A DNA stretch of 64,000 nt from Sandaracinaceae bacterium (GCA_020633075.1 JACKEI010000001.1:868001-932000); one strand, 5' to 3'. Positions 30,352 to 39,557 are shown, counted from the stretch's first letter. Numbers and translations: made by a program. Notes: generated from the sequence alone by a model not told the origin.

Positions 30352-31725
30352 ATGAACAGGAAGAAGAAATCAAGTGGGGCCGGACGACTCGAGCTGAGTC
30401 CGTCACGTCGATGGGTCGCGGGAGTCGACATAGGGAGTACCGAGCACTGGGTGTGTGGTCCAGAGCAGGACGACGGCGAACGCGAAGTGCGTCAGTTCGG
30501 CGCGACCACGCCGGAGCTGCATCGCATGGTCGCATGGCTGCAGGAGCTGCAGGTCGAGTCGGTGGCGATGGAGAGCACCTATGTCTACTGGGTCCCGGTC
30601 TACGAGGTTCTCGAGGCCGCCGGGATCGAGCCGGTGCTCGTGAACGCGCGAACACTCAAGAACGTGCCGGGGCGCAAGACGGATATGGCGGATTGCCAGT
30701 GGCTCCAGCTGCTGCACGCGTGCGGCCTACTGCGGGGGTCATTTCGTCCCAGCGGCCAACTCGGACGTCTACGTGCGTTGACGCGGGAACGGAGCAGCTA
30801 CTCGGAGAGTCAGAAGCGCTGGGTTCATCACATGCAGAAGGCGCTGGACCAGATGAATGTGCTGGTTCACCGGGCGGTCACCGACATCACGGGCACGACG
30901 GGGATGGCCATCATCCGTGCCATCGTCGAGGGCGAGCGAGACCCTCATCGATTGGCTGCGCTTCGACATCCGCGCTGTCGGCAACCCGAGGAGAAGATCG
31001 CCGAGTTCCTGACAGGCACCTGGCACGAGGAGCACCTCTTCAACCTCGCGATGGCGCTGCGCATGTACGACGACGTCACCGCGATCGTCGCCGAATACGA
31101 CACCCGGCTGGATGTGGAGTTGCAGACTCTGCGGCCTGAGGACCGCGAGGACGAGCCCTGTCCTCCGCATCCGAATCGAAGCAAGGCGAAGACGATGAAG
31201 ACGCGCGGAGAGCTCCCCCTGCGCGAGACGCTGTGGCGCGTCGCTGGCGTTGACCTCACAACCATCGATGGCATCGGTGCCGAGAACGCGCGCACGATCC
31301 TCACCGAGATCGGCTTCGACATCGCGAAGTTCCCAACCGAGAAGCACTTCGTGTCATGGCTAAGACTGTGTCCTCGAGTCGCCGTCTCTGGCGGCAAGCC
31401 CTTGAAGAAGAGATGCAATGGCATGGGTGCCTCTCGATTGGCCGCCGTATTCCGCAACGCCGCCGTGACCCTCAGTCGCTCGAAATCGGCTCTCGGAGCC
31501 GCATACCGGAGGCAGGCCTCTCGCCACAGCGGGGCGCGCGCCGTCTTTGTGGTCGCTCGCAAGCTCGCGACCCTCGTGTATCGCATGCTTCGATTCGGCG
31601 CTGACTACGTCGACGTCGGGCAAGCAGCCTACGAGGCCCGCTACCAACACCGTCGCCGCCTCGGCCTCGAGCGAAGCGCCGCCGAACTCGGTCTGGCGCT
31701 GGTCCCCCTACAACCCACAGGCTGA
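30352..31725 (+). CDS. IS110-family transposase (DEDD recombinase)
   Basis: A 457-residue protein, ATG 30352 preceded by GGAGG. The N-terminal RuvC-like DEDD domain shows VAGVDIGSTEHW, VAMESTYVYWVPVYEVL and KTDMADCQWL, giving the Asp/Glu/Asp/Asp set. The C-terminal Tnp2 domain has GIGAENARTILTEIG, WLRLCPRVAVSGGK and the probable catalytic Ser region RLAAVFRNAAVTLSRSKSAL. Length is slightly above the usual 330-430 because of an N-terminal extension and an insert around residues 230-300. Codon use is less GC-rich than the host genes. The gene is intact. Confidence 0.92.
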   Translation: MNRKKKSSGAGRLELSPSRRWVAGVDIGSTEHWVCGPEQDDGEREVRQFGATTPELHRMVAWLQELQVESVAMESTYVYWVPVYEVLEAAGIEPVLVNARTLKNVPGRKTDMADCQWLQLLHACGLLRGSFRPSGQLGRLRALTRERSSYSESQKRWVHHMQKALDQMNVLVHRAVTDITGTTGMAIIRAIVEGERDPHRLAALRHPRCRQPEEKIAEFLTGTWHEEHLFNLAMALRMYDDVTAIVAEYDTRLDVELQTLRPEDREDEPCPPHPNRSKAKTMKTRGELPLRETLWRVAGVDLTTIDGIGAENARTILTEIGFDIAKFPTEKHFVSWLRLCPRVAVSGGKPLKKRCNGMGASRLAAVFRNAAVTLSRSKSALGAAYRRQASRHSGARAVFVVARKLATLVYRMLRFGADYVDVGQAAYEARYQHRRRLGLERSAAELGLALVPLQPTG

Positions 31726-31766
31726 CCCAAACACCTCCGCGCTGGTCACGGGGGATGTTTCAGGTC

Positions 31767-32320
31767 AGGTCGGGGAGGTACGCGCTCTTGTCGTGGTCCA
31801 CGAACAGAAAGTCCAGCACGCCGGCGCCGAAGCCGTGCTCGCTGCGCAGCCGGCTCAGGGTGGCGCCGCCGTCGCCCAGCGTGCCCACCACCACGGTGAT
31901 GCGGTCGGCCACGCCGGCGTGCGTGAAGATGCGGCGCGCGATGGCGGCGTTGTCGGCGCTGAACTCGACCGAGTGGATGTGCGCCGCAGGGGCCACGCGT
32001 GCGATGCGCAGCGCGCTGTAGCCGCAGTAGGTGCCCAGCTCGAGCACGCGCCTGGGCTGCGCACGCCGGACCGCTGCGTCCAGGATGGCCCCCTTCTCGT
32101 CGCCGACGTTCATGAGGAAGGCCTCGTCGTAGGCGTACTGGTCGATGACGCGGATGACGTCGTCGAGTTGACCGCGGCGAGCGGTCGCCTCCACGTACTG
32201 CGCCAGCCGCTCTTCGCGCCCGTCGCCCACCTGCCAGGCGGTGCGCAGGTGCTTCCGGCCGAGCGCCATGCGCCAGAACGACCAACGCAGGAACGGGACT
32301 CTCTTCCAGGCTCGCGTCAT
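31767..32320 (-). pseudogene. 5' half of the IS-split catechol-O-methyltransferase-like gene
   Basis: From ATG 32320 the frame encodes 185 residues. These include VIRVIDQYAYDEAFLMNVG, SAM motif I VLELGTYCGYSALRIAR, IHSVEFSADNAAIARRI and FLFVDHDKSAYLPDL. It then meets the element and stops two codons later. VDHDK carries the metal-binding Asp of the COMT family. The missing C-terminus is at 29892-30101. The product of this half alone would lack the second metal ligand (ADN) and be inactive. The start is supported by the basic amphipathic N-terminus MTRAWKRVPFLRW. Confidence 0.88.
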
Positions 32321-32724
32321 GGTGCGGGGAGTGTTTCGGGGTAGGTTACCGAGTTCGTGGAGTCGCCGCAGAGCCAGGTCGGCAAGCGCGATGCCCGCGG
32401 CGTCCTCGTCGGAGTGACGACGACCGTTCGATCCAGCAGCACCTCTCTTGGTGTCCGCTCTCTGGCAGACCCTGGAGCTACGCCTCCCGGTTGCCACCCC
32501 TTAGACGGGGCAGAGCGCTCCCGCCAGGGCGTAGAGATGGGGTCTGGCAACATGGAAACAGGATGACCCAACCGCTCGACCAGGTACAAGCAACCGTCTC
32601 GGGCGCTCTAGCCGGAGGCGCCGGTGGCCGGCGCCTCCGTGGGCAACTCGCGCTTCTACGCCCGCGGGCGCACCACGCTTGCGCTCGCGTCCGCTTCGGG
32701 GCCCGGTAGCGGTGGCGGCGTGCT
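32321..32724. other. Gene-free region with one strong hairpin
   Basis: About 400 bases between the split methyltransferase and the lactate dehydrogenase. Short frames on both strands are low-complexity and overlapping. A plus-strand stretch near 32640-32728 (VGNSRFYARGRTTLALAS) has mild coding character but no start and no family. The upstream control region of the methyltransferase is expected near 32321-32400. A strong stem-loop at 32614-32638 is listed separately. Confidence 0.35.
32614..32638. terminator. 11-bp perfect stem-loop downstream of lldD
   Basis: GGAGGCGCCGG and CCGGCGCCTCC pair perfectly around a 3-base loop. The site is 87 bases beyond the stop of the minus-strand lactate dehydrogenase gene and could end that transcript. 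No U-tract follows in either direction. Confidence 0.4.
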
Positions 32725-33897
32725 CTAGCGCTCGATGGTCTGCGGCCCGAGCTCGGCAAGGCTGGCGTTGCCCGTGAGCGCCATCGCGACACGCATCTCG
32801 TCTTCGATGACCTGCAGCATGTGTCGCACGCCCGCCTGTCCACCGCCCGCGACGGCGTAGGCCCACGCGCGGCCGATTAGGCAAGCGGTCGCGCCCAGCG
32901 AGAGCATCTTCACGACGTCCAGCCCGCTGCGTATGCCTCCGTCGACGAGCACGGGAAGCTCGCCGCCCACGACCTCGACGACGCGGGGTAGGGCGTCAGC
33001 GGTGCTGCTCACGCCATCGAGCTGTCGACCACCGTGGTTCGAGACGACGATTGCGTCCGCCCCGACGGCGACGGCGCGTCGAGCGTCCTCGGGGTCGAGG
33101 ATGCCTTTCAGCACGACCTTCCCGGGCCAGTGCGCTCGAACCCACGCGAGGTCGTCCCACGTGACCGAGGGATCGAACTGGGCGTCGACCCACCCACGGA
33201 AATCCTGCGGCGTGCGTGCACCGGGGACCGCGTCCTCGAGGTTGCCAAACGTCAGCGGGCGACCTCCGAGCGCCACGTCCAAGACCCATCCCGGGTGGCT
33301 CGCGATGTCCCACGCGCGTGCGAGGCGCCCGCCCATGGACACGCTCGTGATCATGCCGTTGCGCGTGTCCCGATAGCGCGCGCCGACCACCGCGAGGTCG
33401 ACGGTCACCACCAAGACCTCGCAGCCCGCCGCTTGCGCCCGCGCCATCAGCGACTCCGCGTACGCGCGGTCGCGCATGACGTAGAGCTGAAACCACAGAG
33501 GGCCATCCGTCGCGCCGCGCACCTCCTCCACCGAGCAGATCGACACCGTCGATTCGCAGAACGGCACGCCCGCGTCCGTCGCCGCGCGGGCGGCATCGGC
33601 CTCCGCGCGCTTTGCGAACATCCCCGCCAAGCCCAGGGGGGCGAGCGCGACGGGCAGCGCCCAGCGGCGCCCCAGCACCTCTACGCTCAGGTCGATGTCG
33701 GAGACGTCGCGGAGCACCCGTTGGCGAAGGCGCATCCGCTGCAACGCGGCGACGTTCTCCGACATGGTGCGCTCCTCGTATGCCCCGCCGTCGATGTAGT
33801 CGAAGAGCTGGCGAGGCAAGCGGAGCCGAGCAAGCTCGCGGTAGTCGGAGACGTTGGCCGGAGCCAGGCTCATCGAACGGTCTGGGGCGGGTGACAT
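32725..33897 (-). CDS. lldD: FMN-dependent alpha-hydroxy-acid dehydrogenase (L-lactate dehydrogenase type)
   Basis: A 390-residue member of the glycolate oxidase/LldD family. It shows FDYIDGGAYEERTMSEN, ALAPLGLAGMF, WFQLYVMRDR, VLVVTVDLAV, KGILDPEDAR, the catalytic-His motif VSNHGGRQLDG, and the FMN-phosphate site VLVDGGIRSGLDVVK. It oxidises L-lactate or a related 2-hydroxyacid to the oxoacid and passes electrons to quinone or O2. ATG 33897 is preceded by AAAAGGACC; a Met at 33873 is also possible and one at 33921 is less likely. Substrate assignment to lactate is by family resemblance only. Confidence 0.88.
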   Translation of the reverse strand: MSPAPDRSMSLAPANVSDYRELARLRLPRQLFDYIDGGAYEERTMSENVAALQRMRLRQRVLRDVSDIDLSVEVLGRRWALPVALAPLGLAGMFAKRAEADAARAATDAGVPFCESTVSICSVEEVRGATDGPLWFQLYVMRDRAYAESLMARAQAAGCEVLVVTVDLAVVGARYRDTRNGMITSVSMGGRLARAWDIASHPGWVLDVALGGRPLTFGNLEDAVPGARTPQDFRGWVDAQFDPSVTWDDLAWVRAHWPGKVVLKGILDPEDARRAVAVGADAIVVSNHGGRQLDGVSSTADALPRVVEVVGGELPVLVDGGIRSGLDVVKMLSLGATACLIGRAWAYAVAGGGQAGVRHMLQVIEDEMRVAMALTGNASLAELGPQTIER

Positions 33898-34030
33898 GGG
33901 TCGGTCCTTTTCGCGCCCCATTCATACCAGAGATCGTCTACGGGCAGCGTGAGCCAGCGTGCGCCCGCCAGTCAGGGGCGCCCAGCGTTTCGCTGTGACG
34001 TGGCGCCCGCGCCTCCCGAGCGCGCCGCCT

Positions 34031-35710
34031 TCAGGGCAGCAGCTCGAGGGTGGTCACGCTGCGCGCTGGGAGCATCACCGTGAGCGCGTTGGTCAGTGAG
34101 AGCGTGACGCTACCGTCGGCCACCGGTGACGACGACGCAGCCGTGAGGCGGAACACCCGCGCCGTACCGAACTGGCGCGTGTGGGCGATGCGGATGCCGG
34201 CCGAGAGCGCCTGGCCGCTGCGGTTGATGGCCACCAGCACCATGCGGCCCGAGGTGGCTGCGTCCACGCTCCCGTACACGGACACCCGCTCGACGTCCGA
34301 CGTGGTGGCCGCGATGGACGTGTCACCGAAGCGCGCGCCGCTGCCGTCGAAGTCACGGAACATCTCGAACGCGCCGTCCACGAAGGCGCGCTCGCTCGAG
34401 AGCTGCCACCACATGGCGGCGAAGAGGCCCTCGCGCCCGAATATGCCCAGCACGTCGGCCTGCGCGACGCCGCCCGAGATGTGCCCAGCTGCGCCGTAGT
34501 TGTACTCGGTGATGGCGATGCCGGTGCCGGGGTAGTGCGCGTCGATCTTGTCTTGCAGTCGCGGGATCAAGCGGATGGCGCCGTCGCTGCAGCAGTTCGT
34601 GATCCAGCTGGTCTCCACGTAGCTCGCGTCCCACAGCGAGCGCGGGGCCTGCATCCGCGCGTTGGCCACCGCGTCGCCCGTCTGGTCGCCGGTGATGCGC
34701 ACGCCCCCTCCCTGCGCCTCGGGGTACCAGTGCACGTCCAGCACATCCACCAGGCGGCGCCCCGCGCTCTCTTCCGCGTCGCTCATGGCGCCCAGGTAAA
34801 AGTCGATGAAGTCGCGCCCCATCGCGTCGGGCGCGGCCTGCAGGTTCATGAAGCCCGCGTAGCCGTAGTTCACCGGGCCGAAGACCACCGCGCTGGGCAC
34901 CACGCTGGTGATGGCCGTGGCGTGCTCCACGTTGCGCGTGACCAGCTCGTCGTAGGTGACGGCGGCGGGGTGGATCTCGGAGTGCGTGCTCGACCACAGG
35001 TCCGGCTCGTTATCGAGCGAGAAGAACACCGTGCCGTCGGGCATGAGCGTGCGTCGCACCCAGTCCACGAACTCGTCGGTGTACACCGTGCCGTCGCTCA
35101 GGCTGGGCGCGCCCCCCAAGCTGCCGCCGCTGGCCTCCGTGGGAAGGAAGCGTGTGCCGCGCCCGCTGCCGTCGCTGGGCGTGGGCCCCGTGGTGTCGGC
35201 CGAGACCCAGCCTGCGATGGGCACCGTGATCAGCGCGCCGAGGTCCGCGTCGTGCAGGTCGCCCACGGGCCCTGCCACCGCTCCTCCGGGGGCGCTGCCG
35301 CCGCCCAGGTAGGTGTCGTTCTGGTAGAGGTAGTCGGAGCCCGCGTTGGACGCGTTGGTCTCCCAGTTGTACGCGGTCCAGCGGTTGCCGCCGATGCGGC
35401 CGATGGAGACGCCGTGCGTGTCGCCGTCGTCCACCTGGTTGGAGCCGTAGATCCACGGGCTGATGGCGTGGCGGTCCACGGCCGACGCGACCTCGAGGCG
35501 GACGTCGGCCGCGCCTGGGTCGTCGGGGGTGATGGGCTCTTCAGGCCCCAAGTCGATGGCCTGGTCCGTGGACTGGTCCATGCCCCCGCCGCCGTCCGTG
35601 TTCCGACCCGCGTCTTCCGGCGCTCCGTCGCCGCCTCCGCCGCAGCCGATCACGAAGCACAGCGCGTGCACAGCGAGCACGGGCCCAACCAGGAACGCGG
35701 CGCGGGTCAT
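34031..35710 (-). CDS. GH44-family glycoside hydrolase lipoprotein
   Basis: A 559-residue protein. The lipoprotein signal (VLAVHALCFVIGCGGGG) is followed by an Asp/Gly linker. From about residue 75 the GH44 pattern runs through: ISPWIYGSNQ, IGGNRWTAYNWETNASNAG, DYLYQNDTYL, the acid/base motif SLDNEPDLWSSTH, DVLDVHWYPEAQGGG, and the nucleophile motif IAITEYNYGA. A C-terminal beta domain (about 440-559) is also normal for the family. GH44 enzymes are endoglucanases or xyloglucanases with a (beta/alpha)8 barrel. Surface anchoring suggests scavenging of plant or cell-wall glucans. There are no other carbohydrate genes nearby. Confidence 0.9.
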   Translation of the reverse strand: MTRAAFLVGPVLAVHALCFVIGCGGGGDGAPEDAGRNTDGGGGMDQSTDQAIDLGPEEPITPDDPGAADVRLEVASAVDRHAISPWIYGSNQVDDGDTHGVSIGRIGGNRWTAYNWETNASNAGSDYLYQNDTYLGGGSAPGGAVAGPVGDLHDADLGALITVPIAGWVSADTTGPTPSDGSGRGTRFLPTEASGGSLGGAPSLSDGTVYTDEFVDWVRRTLMPDGTVFFSLDNEPDLWSSTHSEIHPAAVTYDELVTRNVEHATAITSVVPSAVVFGPVNYGYAGFMNLQAAPDAMGRDFIDFYLGAMSDAEESAGRRLVDVLDVHWYPEAQGGGVRITGDQTGDAVANARMQAPRSLWDASYVETSWITNCCSDGAIRLIPRLQDKIDAHYPGTGIAITEYNYGAAGHISGGVAQADVLGIFGREGLFAAMWWQLSSERAFVDGAFEMFRDFDGSGARFGDTSIAATTSDVERVSVYGSVDAATSGRMVLVAINRSGQALSAGIRIAHTRQFGTARVFRLTAASSSPVADGSVTLSLTNALTVMLPARSVTTLELLP

Positions 35711-35867
35711 CCGTGATCCCTACCGTGCCGAGGGCGCTCACCGCAAGACACCCGGCAGATGTGGTTGCCGTTCCGAGGTTCGCCGCACCGCCAGGTGGCG
35801 CCACACGGAATGGCGGGGAGTATCAGGCCTCCTGACAGCACCCTTGTCGGGGCGCCTGCAACGCCGG

Positions 35868-36605
35868 CTACGGACAGATCGCCGCGGGGTTGATCACCAC
35901 CGCGTCGGCGGCGCTGCCATCCTCGCCTTCGAGGCTCCAGCTAACCGACGCTGCGAGCAGCAGGGTGCCGTTAGGGAGCGCGCGCGCTGTGATGGTGGGC
36001 TCACCCACGCTTTCACCGAACGCTGGCCCGCCGAGCGGGATGGTGCGGAACTCGCCGCTGCAGCCCAGCTCCAGCGTGTCCTCGAAGACCTGCCACACGC
36101 CCGTCTCGGGGTCGCCGTCCTCGCCCGTCTGGGTACGCGTGCGGCGCAGCACGTGACCCCCCACCAGAGAGTCGCTCCCCGGCGGCACGATGACACCCGG
36201 GTCCGCGAGCGGCCCGAAGCCGGCTGCGTTCGCGTGGTTGCGAACCTGGGCGATGGCGTTGCGGTCCAGCACGGCGGCGTCCACCTCGAAGAACTGCTGC
36301 CCCTCGGGGTGTTGGTAGTACGTGAACTCCGCGGGCTGCGTGCCCACGACGCGGACGGCCAGCGTGGCACCATCCTGGATGCTGCGTATGCCCACCGCGC
36401 ACATCACGTCACCGCTGAGCGAGATGCCAAAGCACACACCGTCGAGCGCCTCACCGCGCTCGAGGCGCTCGATGGCAGCCTCCACCGAGAGCGTCTCCGC
36501 TTCGTCCATGGGGGTCATCGTCGAGGCGGGGCGCGAGGCGCCGCTGCACGCGGCGAGGAGAGCCGCCAGAGCGGTGAGTCCGAGGGACAGCAAGGAACGG
36601 TTCAT
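35868..36605 (-). CDS. Lipoprotein of unknown function
   Basis: A 245-residue protein from ATG 36605 (MNRSLLSLGLTALAALLAAC), with a clear lipobox Cys at about residue 20. The mature protein is mostly beta-rich and has no recognised domain (GDVMCAVGIRSIQDGATLAV, FFEVDAAVLDRNAIAQVRNH, LGCSGEFRTIPLGG). Three Cys outside the lipobox may form disulfides. The frame upstream to 36710 is not needed. It lies downstream of an unknown gene on the same strand. Confidence 0.6.
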   Translation of the reverse strand: MNRSLLSLGLTALAALLAACSGASRPASTMTPMDEAETLSVEAAIERLERGEALDGVCFGISLSGDVMCAVGIRSIQDGATLAVRVVGTQPAEFTYYQHPEGQQFFEVDAAVLDRNAIAQVRNHANAAGFGPLADPGVIVPPGSDSLVGGHVLRRTRTQTGEDGDPETGVWQVFEDTLELGCSGEFRTIPLGGPAFGESVGEPTITARALPNGTLLLAASVSWSLEGEDGSAADAVVINPAAICP

Positions 36606-36873
36606 CCCGCGATAGTGCACCATCTGGACGCCTCGTGTGAGCGAGCCGGAACCGCGGGGATGCCGACGTGGTCCATGACAGCGTCTCCTGTCGAGATCCC
36701 TCGCCGCCAACTGCGATCAGCAAGCCCTCGATCATCGCGCGCACGCTAGCCCGCGCGGCGCCCACATCCAGCAGCTCTCCGCATCCCCCTCGCGCAGCAC
36801 CACGCGATGACCGTCGCGCATCGAGTCGACCGCGTTCGTGGACTTGTAGATAGCGGCTGGCCCCCTGCCCGAG

Positions 36874-37563
36874 TCAGCCGAAGATGCCGATTGGCAGCGA
36901 GAGCGCTTCGGCATGGCGTACGTGATGGTGAAAGAGACGCAGGTTGTAGAGCACGGCCCCGAGCTCCGGCGGTTCGTCAGGGTCGAAGTCCTGTTCGAGC
37001 GCTGCGGCCTCGATACCGAGGCTCGCGAGGGCTGTGCGGAGGAATGAGTTGGCCTCACGGGTGGAGGCGATGGCGACACCTCCCGTGTAGAATGCCGACC
37101 GCTCCATGCCGGGAATTATCAGGGCCTGAACGGTCTCGACGGCACGGACGAAGAGCACCCCTGGGAGGTCGTCCCATTTGGTGTCGTGCAGCTCTGGCCA
37201 CTTGACCCGATCAGCGTCGGCGACCTGGGTCAGCGCCTCAGCTCGGTCGACCCCGCTCCGAATCAACTCTACCGCCCGGAGCGTTTGTCCCCAACATCGA
37301 GGGTCCATCTTGTCGGGTTCCATGAGCCAGAACGGTCCGGGCGGGCTCCAGCGATGGCCAATCCTGAGCTGAGGTGCTCGGGCCAGCCTCACCAACGAGC
37401 GTGCGCGCCATGCCGCGCTGAGCCCGAGACGCGACTCGCCGCGTTCACGGTGCGCATTCATCGCTGCGGCGGTGAGATCAGAGAAGACTTGGCCGAACGA
37501 CGAAGTGGGCCGCAGGTGGTTCACGTGTGCCGATAGCGGTGCAGTGAAGACGTCGATCCCCAT
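36874..37563 (-). CDS. Hypothetical protein
   Basis: A 229-residue soluble protein with no recognised domain. It is rich in Leu/Ala/Arg helices (FSDLTAAAMNAHRERGES, TLRAVELIRSGVDRAEALTQV, NSFLRTALASLGIEAAALEQD). It has a WxxPGPFW stretch in the middle and a His-rich end (LRLFHHHVRHAEALS). GC content is slightly lower than the neighbours. Between its stop and the lipoprotein at 36605 lies a short minus-strand piece (NAVDSMRDGHRVVLREGD, about 36735-36850) that looks like a further gene remnant. Confidence 0.5.
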   Translation of the reverse strand: MGIDVFTAPLSAHVNHLRPTSSFGQVFSDLTAAAMNAHRERGESRLGLSAAWRARSLVRLARAPQLRIGHRWSPPGPFWLMEPDKMDPRCWGQTLRAVELIRSGVDRAEALTQVADADRVKWPELHDTKWDDLPGVLFVRAVETVQALIIPGMERSAFYTGGVAIASTREANSFLRTALASLGIEAAALEQDFDPDEPPELGAVLYNLRLFHHHVRHAEALSLPIGIFG

Positions 37564-37643
37564 CAGGCAGGCCTATCACGACCCATAGCCGACCTCGATA
37601 GCTTTCGGCCAGTGACGGCCGAGAGTTCATGGTCGAGCACGCC

Positions 37644-37850
37644 ATGACCACCGACACGAAGCACCGCATCTTCGCGATGTCCTTCGCCAGCGTTTACCCC
37701 CTCAACGTGAAGAAGGCCGAGCGGAAGGGGCGGACTCAGGCCGGCTGCGCAGCACATTCGAGGCGTGGTGTGTGGCGTGCGCGTCGAGGACGTGGCCGAC
37801 CCGCTCATGCAGAAGACCCGCTACGTGGACACGCTGGTCGACGAACCCGC
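37644..37850 (+). pseudogene. Broken DUF2200 copy
   Basis: ATG 37644 opens a good DUF2200 start (MTTDTKHRIFAMSFASVYPL, NVKKAERKGRT). The central 45-50 residues of the family are then missing. A second piece, VVCGVRVEDVADPLMQK, TRYVDTLVDE, continues in a shifted frame from about 37763 and runs into the neighbouring gene. The intact paralog is at 15116-15475. The internal deletion plus frameshift makes this copy non-functional. Confidence 0.85.
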
Positions 37851-37855
37851 TTGGC

Positions 37856-38344
37856 TCATGGCTTGGCCCTTGGTGGCTCGCGCCAGCGCTCGCGCTCGGT
37901 GCCCAGCAGGCTCAGCGGGTGCACGGCGCCTCCTTCGAGCACATAGCGCGCGATGGTCTCTACCTCGCCTCCTCGCAGCGACACCCCAGCCATCTCCTCC
38001 AACGTGAAGTAGCGCGCCTCCTCCGTGTGTTCGTCCGGGACGGACTTGAGCGGCGAGTCGTCGGTGGGGTGCCCTGTGAAGATTACCCGCAGGCGCGCAC
38101 CACTGGCGGTGGGCGAGTACTCGACGCGCACCACCCCGTCGAGAGTGACTCGCACGCCGGCCTCCTCGAGCGTCTCGCGCACGGCGGCGTCGGGAAGGCT
38201 CTCGCCGGGCTCCACGCGTCCCGCGGGCATGTACCAGCCCCCACCGTGCTCACGCTCGCGTACCAAGAGGATCCGCCGCCCGAGGCGGACCACGACGAGC
38301 ACGAACGCATGGAGGTCGATGGGGTCGCGGGCCATGTTCATCAT
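37856..38344 (-). CDS. Nudix hydrolase
   Basis: A 162-residue protein with a complete Nudix box, GRVEPGESLPDAAVRETLEE followed by AGV, at about residues 41-63. HAFVLVVVRLGRRILLVRE precedes it and WYMPAGR lies at the box entry. It hydrolyses a nucleoside-diphosphate-linked substrate, which cannot be named from sequence. The start may be Met 1 or Met 4. The gene upstream on the same strand ends 1 base before it, so the two probably form an operon. Confidence 0.87.
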   Translation of the reverse strand: MMNMARDPIDLHAFVLVVVRLGRRILLVREREHGGGWYMPAGRVEPGESLPDAAVRETLEEAGVRVTLDGVVRVEYSPTASGARLRVIFTGHPTDDSPLKSVPDEHTEEARYFTLEEMAGVSLRGGEVETIARYVLEGGAVHPLSLLGTERERWREPPRAKP

Positions 38345-38345
38345 T

Positions 38346-39329
38346 CTAGGGGACGACCCGAGCTCGCGCTGTCGTCGCCGCGAGCAGCCCTGTCAGGGCC
38401 TCCGGCGTGATTGTGAACGTCGCGTACGCGTTGGGTCCGTCGATCTGGATGGCGGGGTCGGGGGCGAACCTCGCAAAGGCGGGAACGGCGCTCGGCAACG
38501 CGGCGGCCAGCGCAGCGGCGTGGTCGGGGTCGCTGGCACGCGCGATGGCGCGAACCGTGAACCCACCGTCCACGGGGAGTGCGGCGAACCCCAGCCCGGC
38601 AGCTCGCGACAGGGAAGCCTCGTGCTCGGGGGTCGTGGGCCCGGCGAGTCCTCCCCACAACGAGGTGCTCAGCTCTGGACTCCAGCGCCAGGCCGCCCAG
38701 ATTGGCGAGTGGGCCGCGCCCAGGGCGTCGCGCGTGGTCGTGAACTCCGGCTCTTGCTCGGCTCGCGAGACACCGCGCAGGCGATCCGCCCAGTCGGTCC
38801 AGTCCCAGACCGAGCCTTGTTGCCCGCTGCGGTCACGTGAGTCGCCCACCACCACGGTGTCGGGTGAGCGATGAGCGACCTGCAGGTCGCCCACCACGTA
38901 CTCCATGACGCCGTGCTCCGCCCGCAGGAACCCGTTGCTGCGCAACGTGCCGGCGTACTCCCGGAGCGCGTCGGCCGACGTGCCCTCCAGCACGAACACC
39001 GTGTCGACGACGTCATTCGGGCGAGCCGTCACGAAGACCCACACCCCCGAGGCCTCGAGCAGAGCGCTGCGCACGGCCTCGCTTCCGTCTCCCGCGTTGG
39101 CGGTCACCGCTGCCTCCACCGCTGCGCCCAAAGGGCCTTGGCGCACCACGTTCATGTCGAAGTGCGCCGCGAAACCGACGTCGGGGCCAGCGAGGGCGAG
39201 GCCGTGCTGGAGCTCTCCGACGGGCCGGTAGTCTTGCTCGGTGGTTGGTCGCCCTGTCGCGAACGCGCTCGGACCCATGCAGCCGGACATGAAGAGCAAC
39301 GCGGGGAGGGCGAGCGGTGGGCGGGGCAT
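38346..39329 (-). CDS. Lipoprotein of unknown function
   Basis: A 327-residue protein starting at ATG 39329 (MPRPPLALPALLFMSGCMG), with a lipobox Cys at about residue 17. The frame extends to 39875 but the upstream part crosses the divergent promoter region. The mature part has two similar alpha/beta sections (GVWVFVTARPNDVVDTVFVL, AALPVDGGFTVRAIARAS), suggesting an internal repeat. There is no recognised family. It is adjacent (1 base) to the Nudix gene. Confidence 0.6.
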   Translation of the reverse strand: MPRPPLALPALLFMSGCMGPSAFATGRPTTEQDYRPVGELQHGLALAGPDVGFAAHFDMNVVRQGPLGAAVEAAVTANAGDGSEAVRSALLEASGVWVFVTARPNDVVDTVFVLEGTSADALREYAGTLRSNGFLRAEHGVMEYVVGDLQVAHRSPDTVVVGDSRDRSGQQGSVWDWTDWADRLRGVSRAEQEPEFTTTRDALGAAHSPIWAAWRWSPELSTSLWGGLAGPTTPEHEASLSRAAGLGFAALPVDGGFTVRAIARASDPDHAAALAAALPSAVPAFARFAPDPAIQIDGPNAYATFTITPEALTGLLAATTARARVVP

Positions 39330-39557
39330 CCACCCTTCATACCGCACGTCGAGCCCATGCGTGCACATCGCGCGAGTGCGCGCGTGCCTGCGGACGCCGT
39401 TGCGGGACGTGGTCAGCCTGGAGGTGCTCGCGTGACCGGATCGCGGCGCCGTTCTTGCGCAACCACGCGGCGCCGTGCAACCGCAGCAACGTCTTCCGCG
39501 CTCTGTGTAGCTCAGCGTGCGACCTCCGACGGCATGCAGGCTGTTCCGCGCTTTCCA

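Larger units (their letters stand above)
30100..31768 (+). mobile_element. IS110-family insertion sequence
   Basis: About 1.67 kb, bounded on both sides by AG (30100-30101 and 31767-31768), with one transposase gene. The bounds follow from the interrupted gene: removing one AG plus everything between restores the methyltransferase reading frame exactly. Short subterminal inverted repeats GAAACATC/GATGTTTC lie at 30137-30144 and 31754-31761. A long 5' non-coding end (about 250 bases), a short 3' end (about 40) and a 2-base core without larger target duplication all fit the IS110 group. Confidence 0.85.

Noticed and set aside
36735..36850. Minus-strand piece NAVDSMRDGHRVVLREGD resembling the end of a gene
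   Set aside because: Too short and without start or family; mentioned only under the neighbouring gene.
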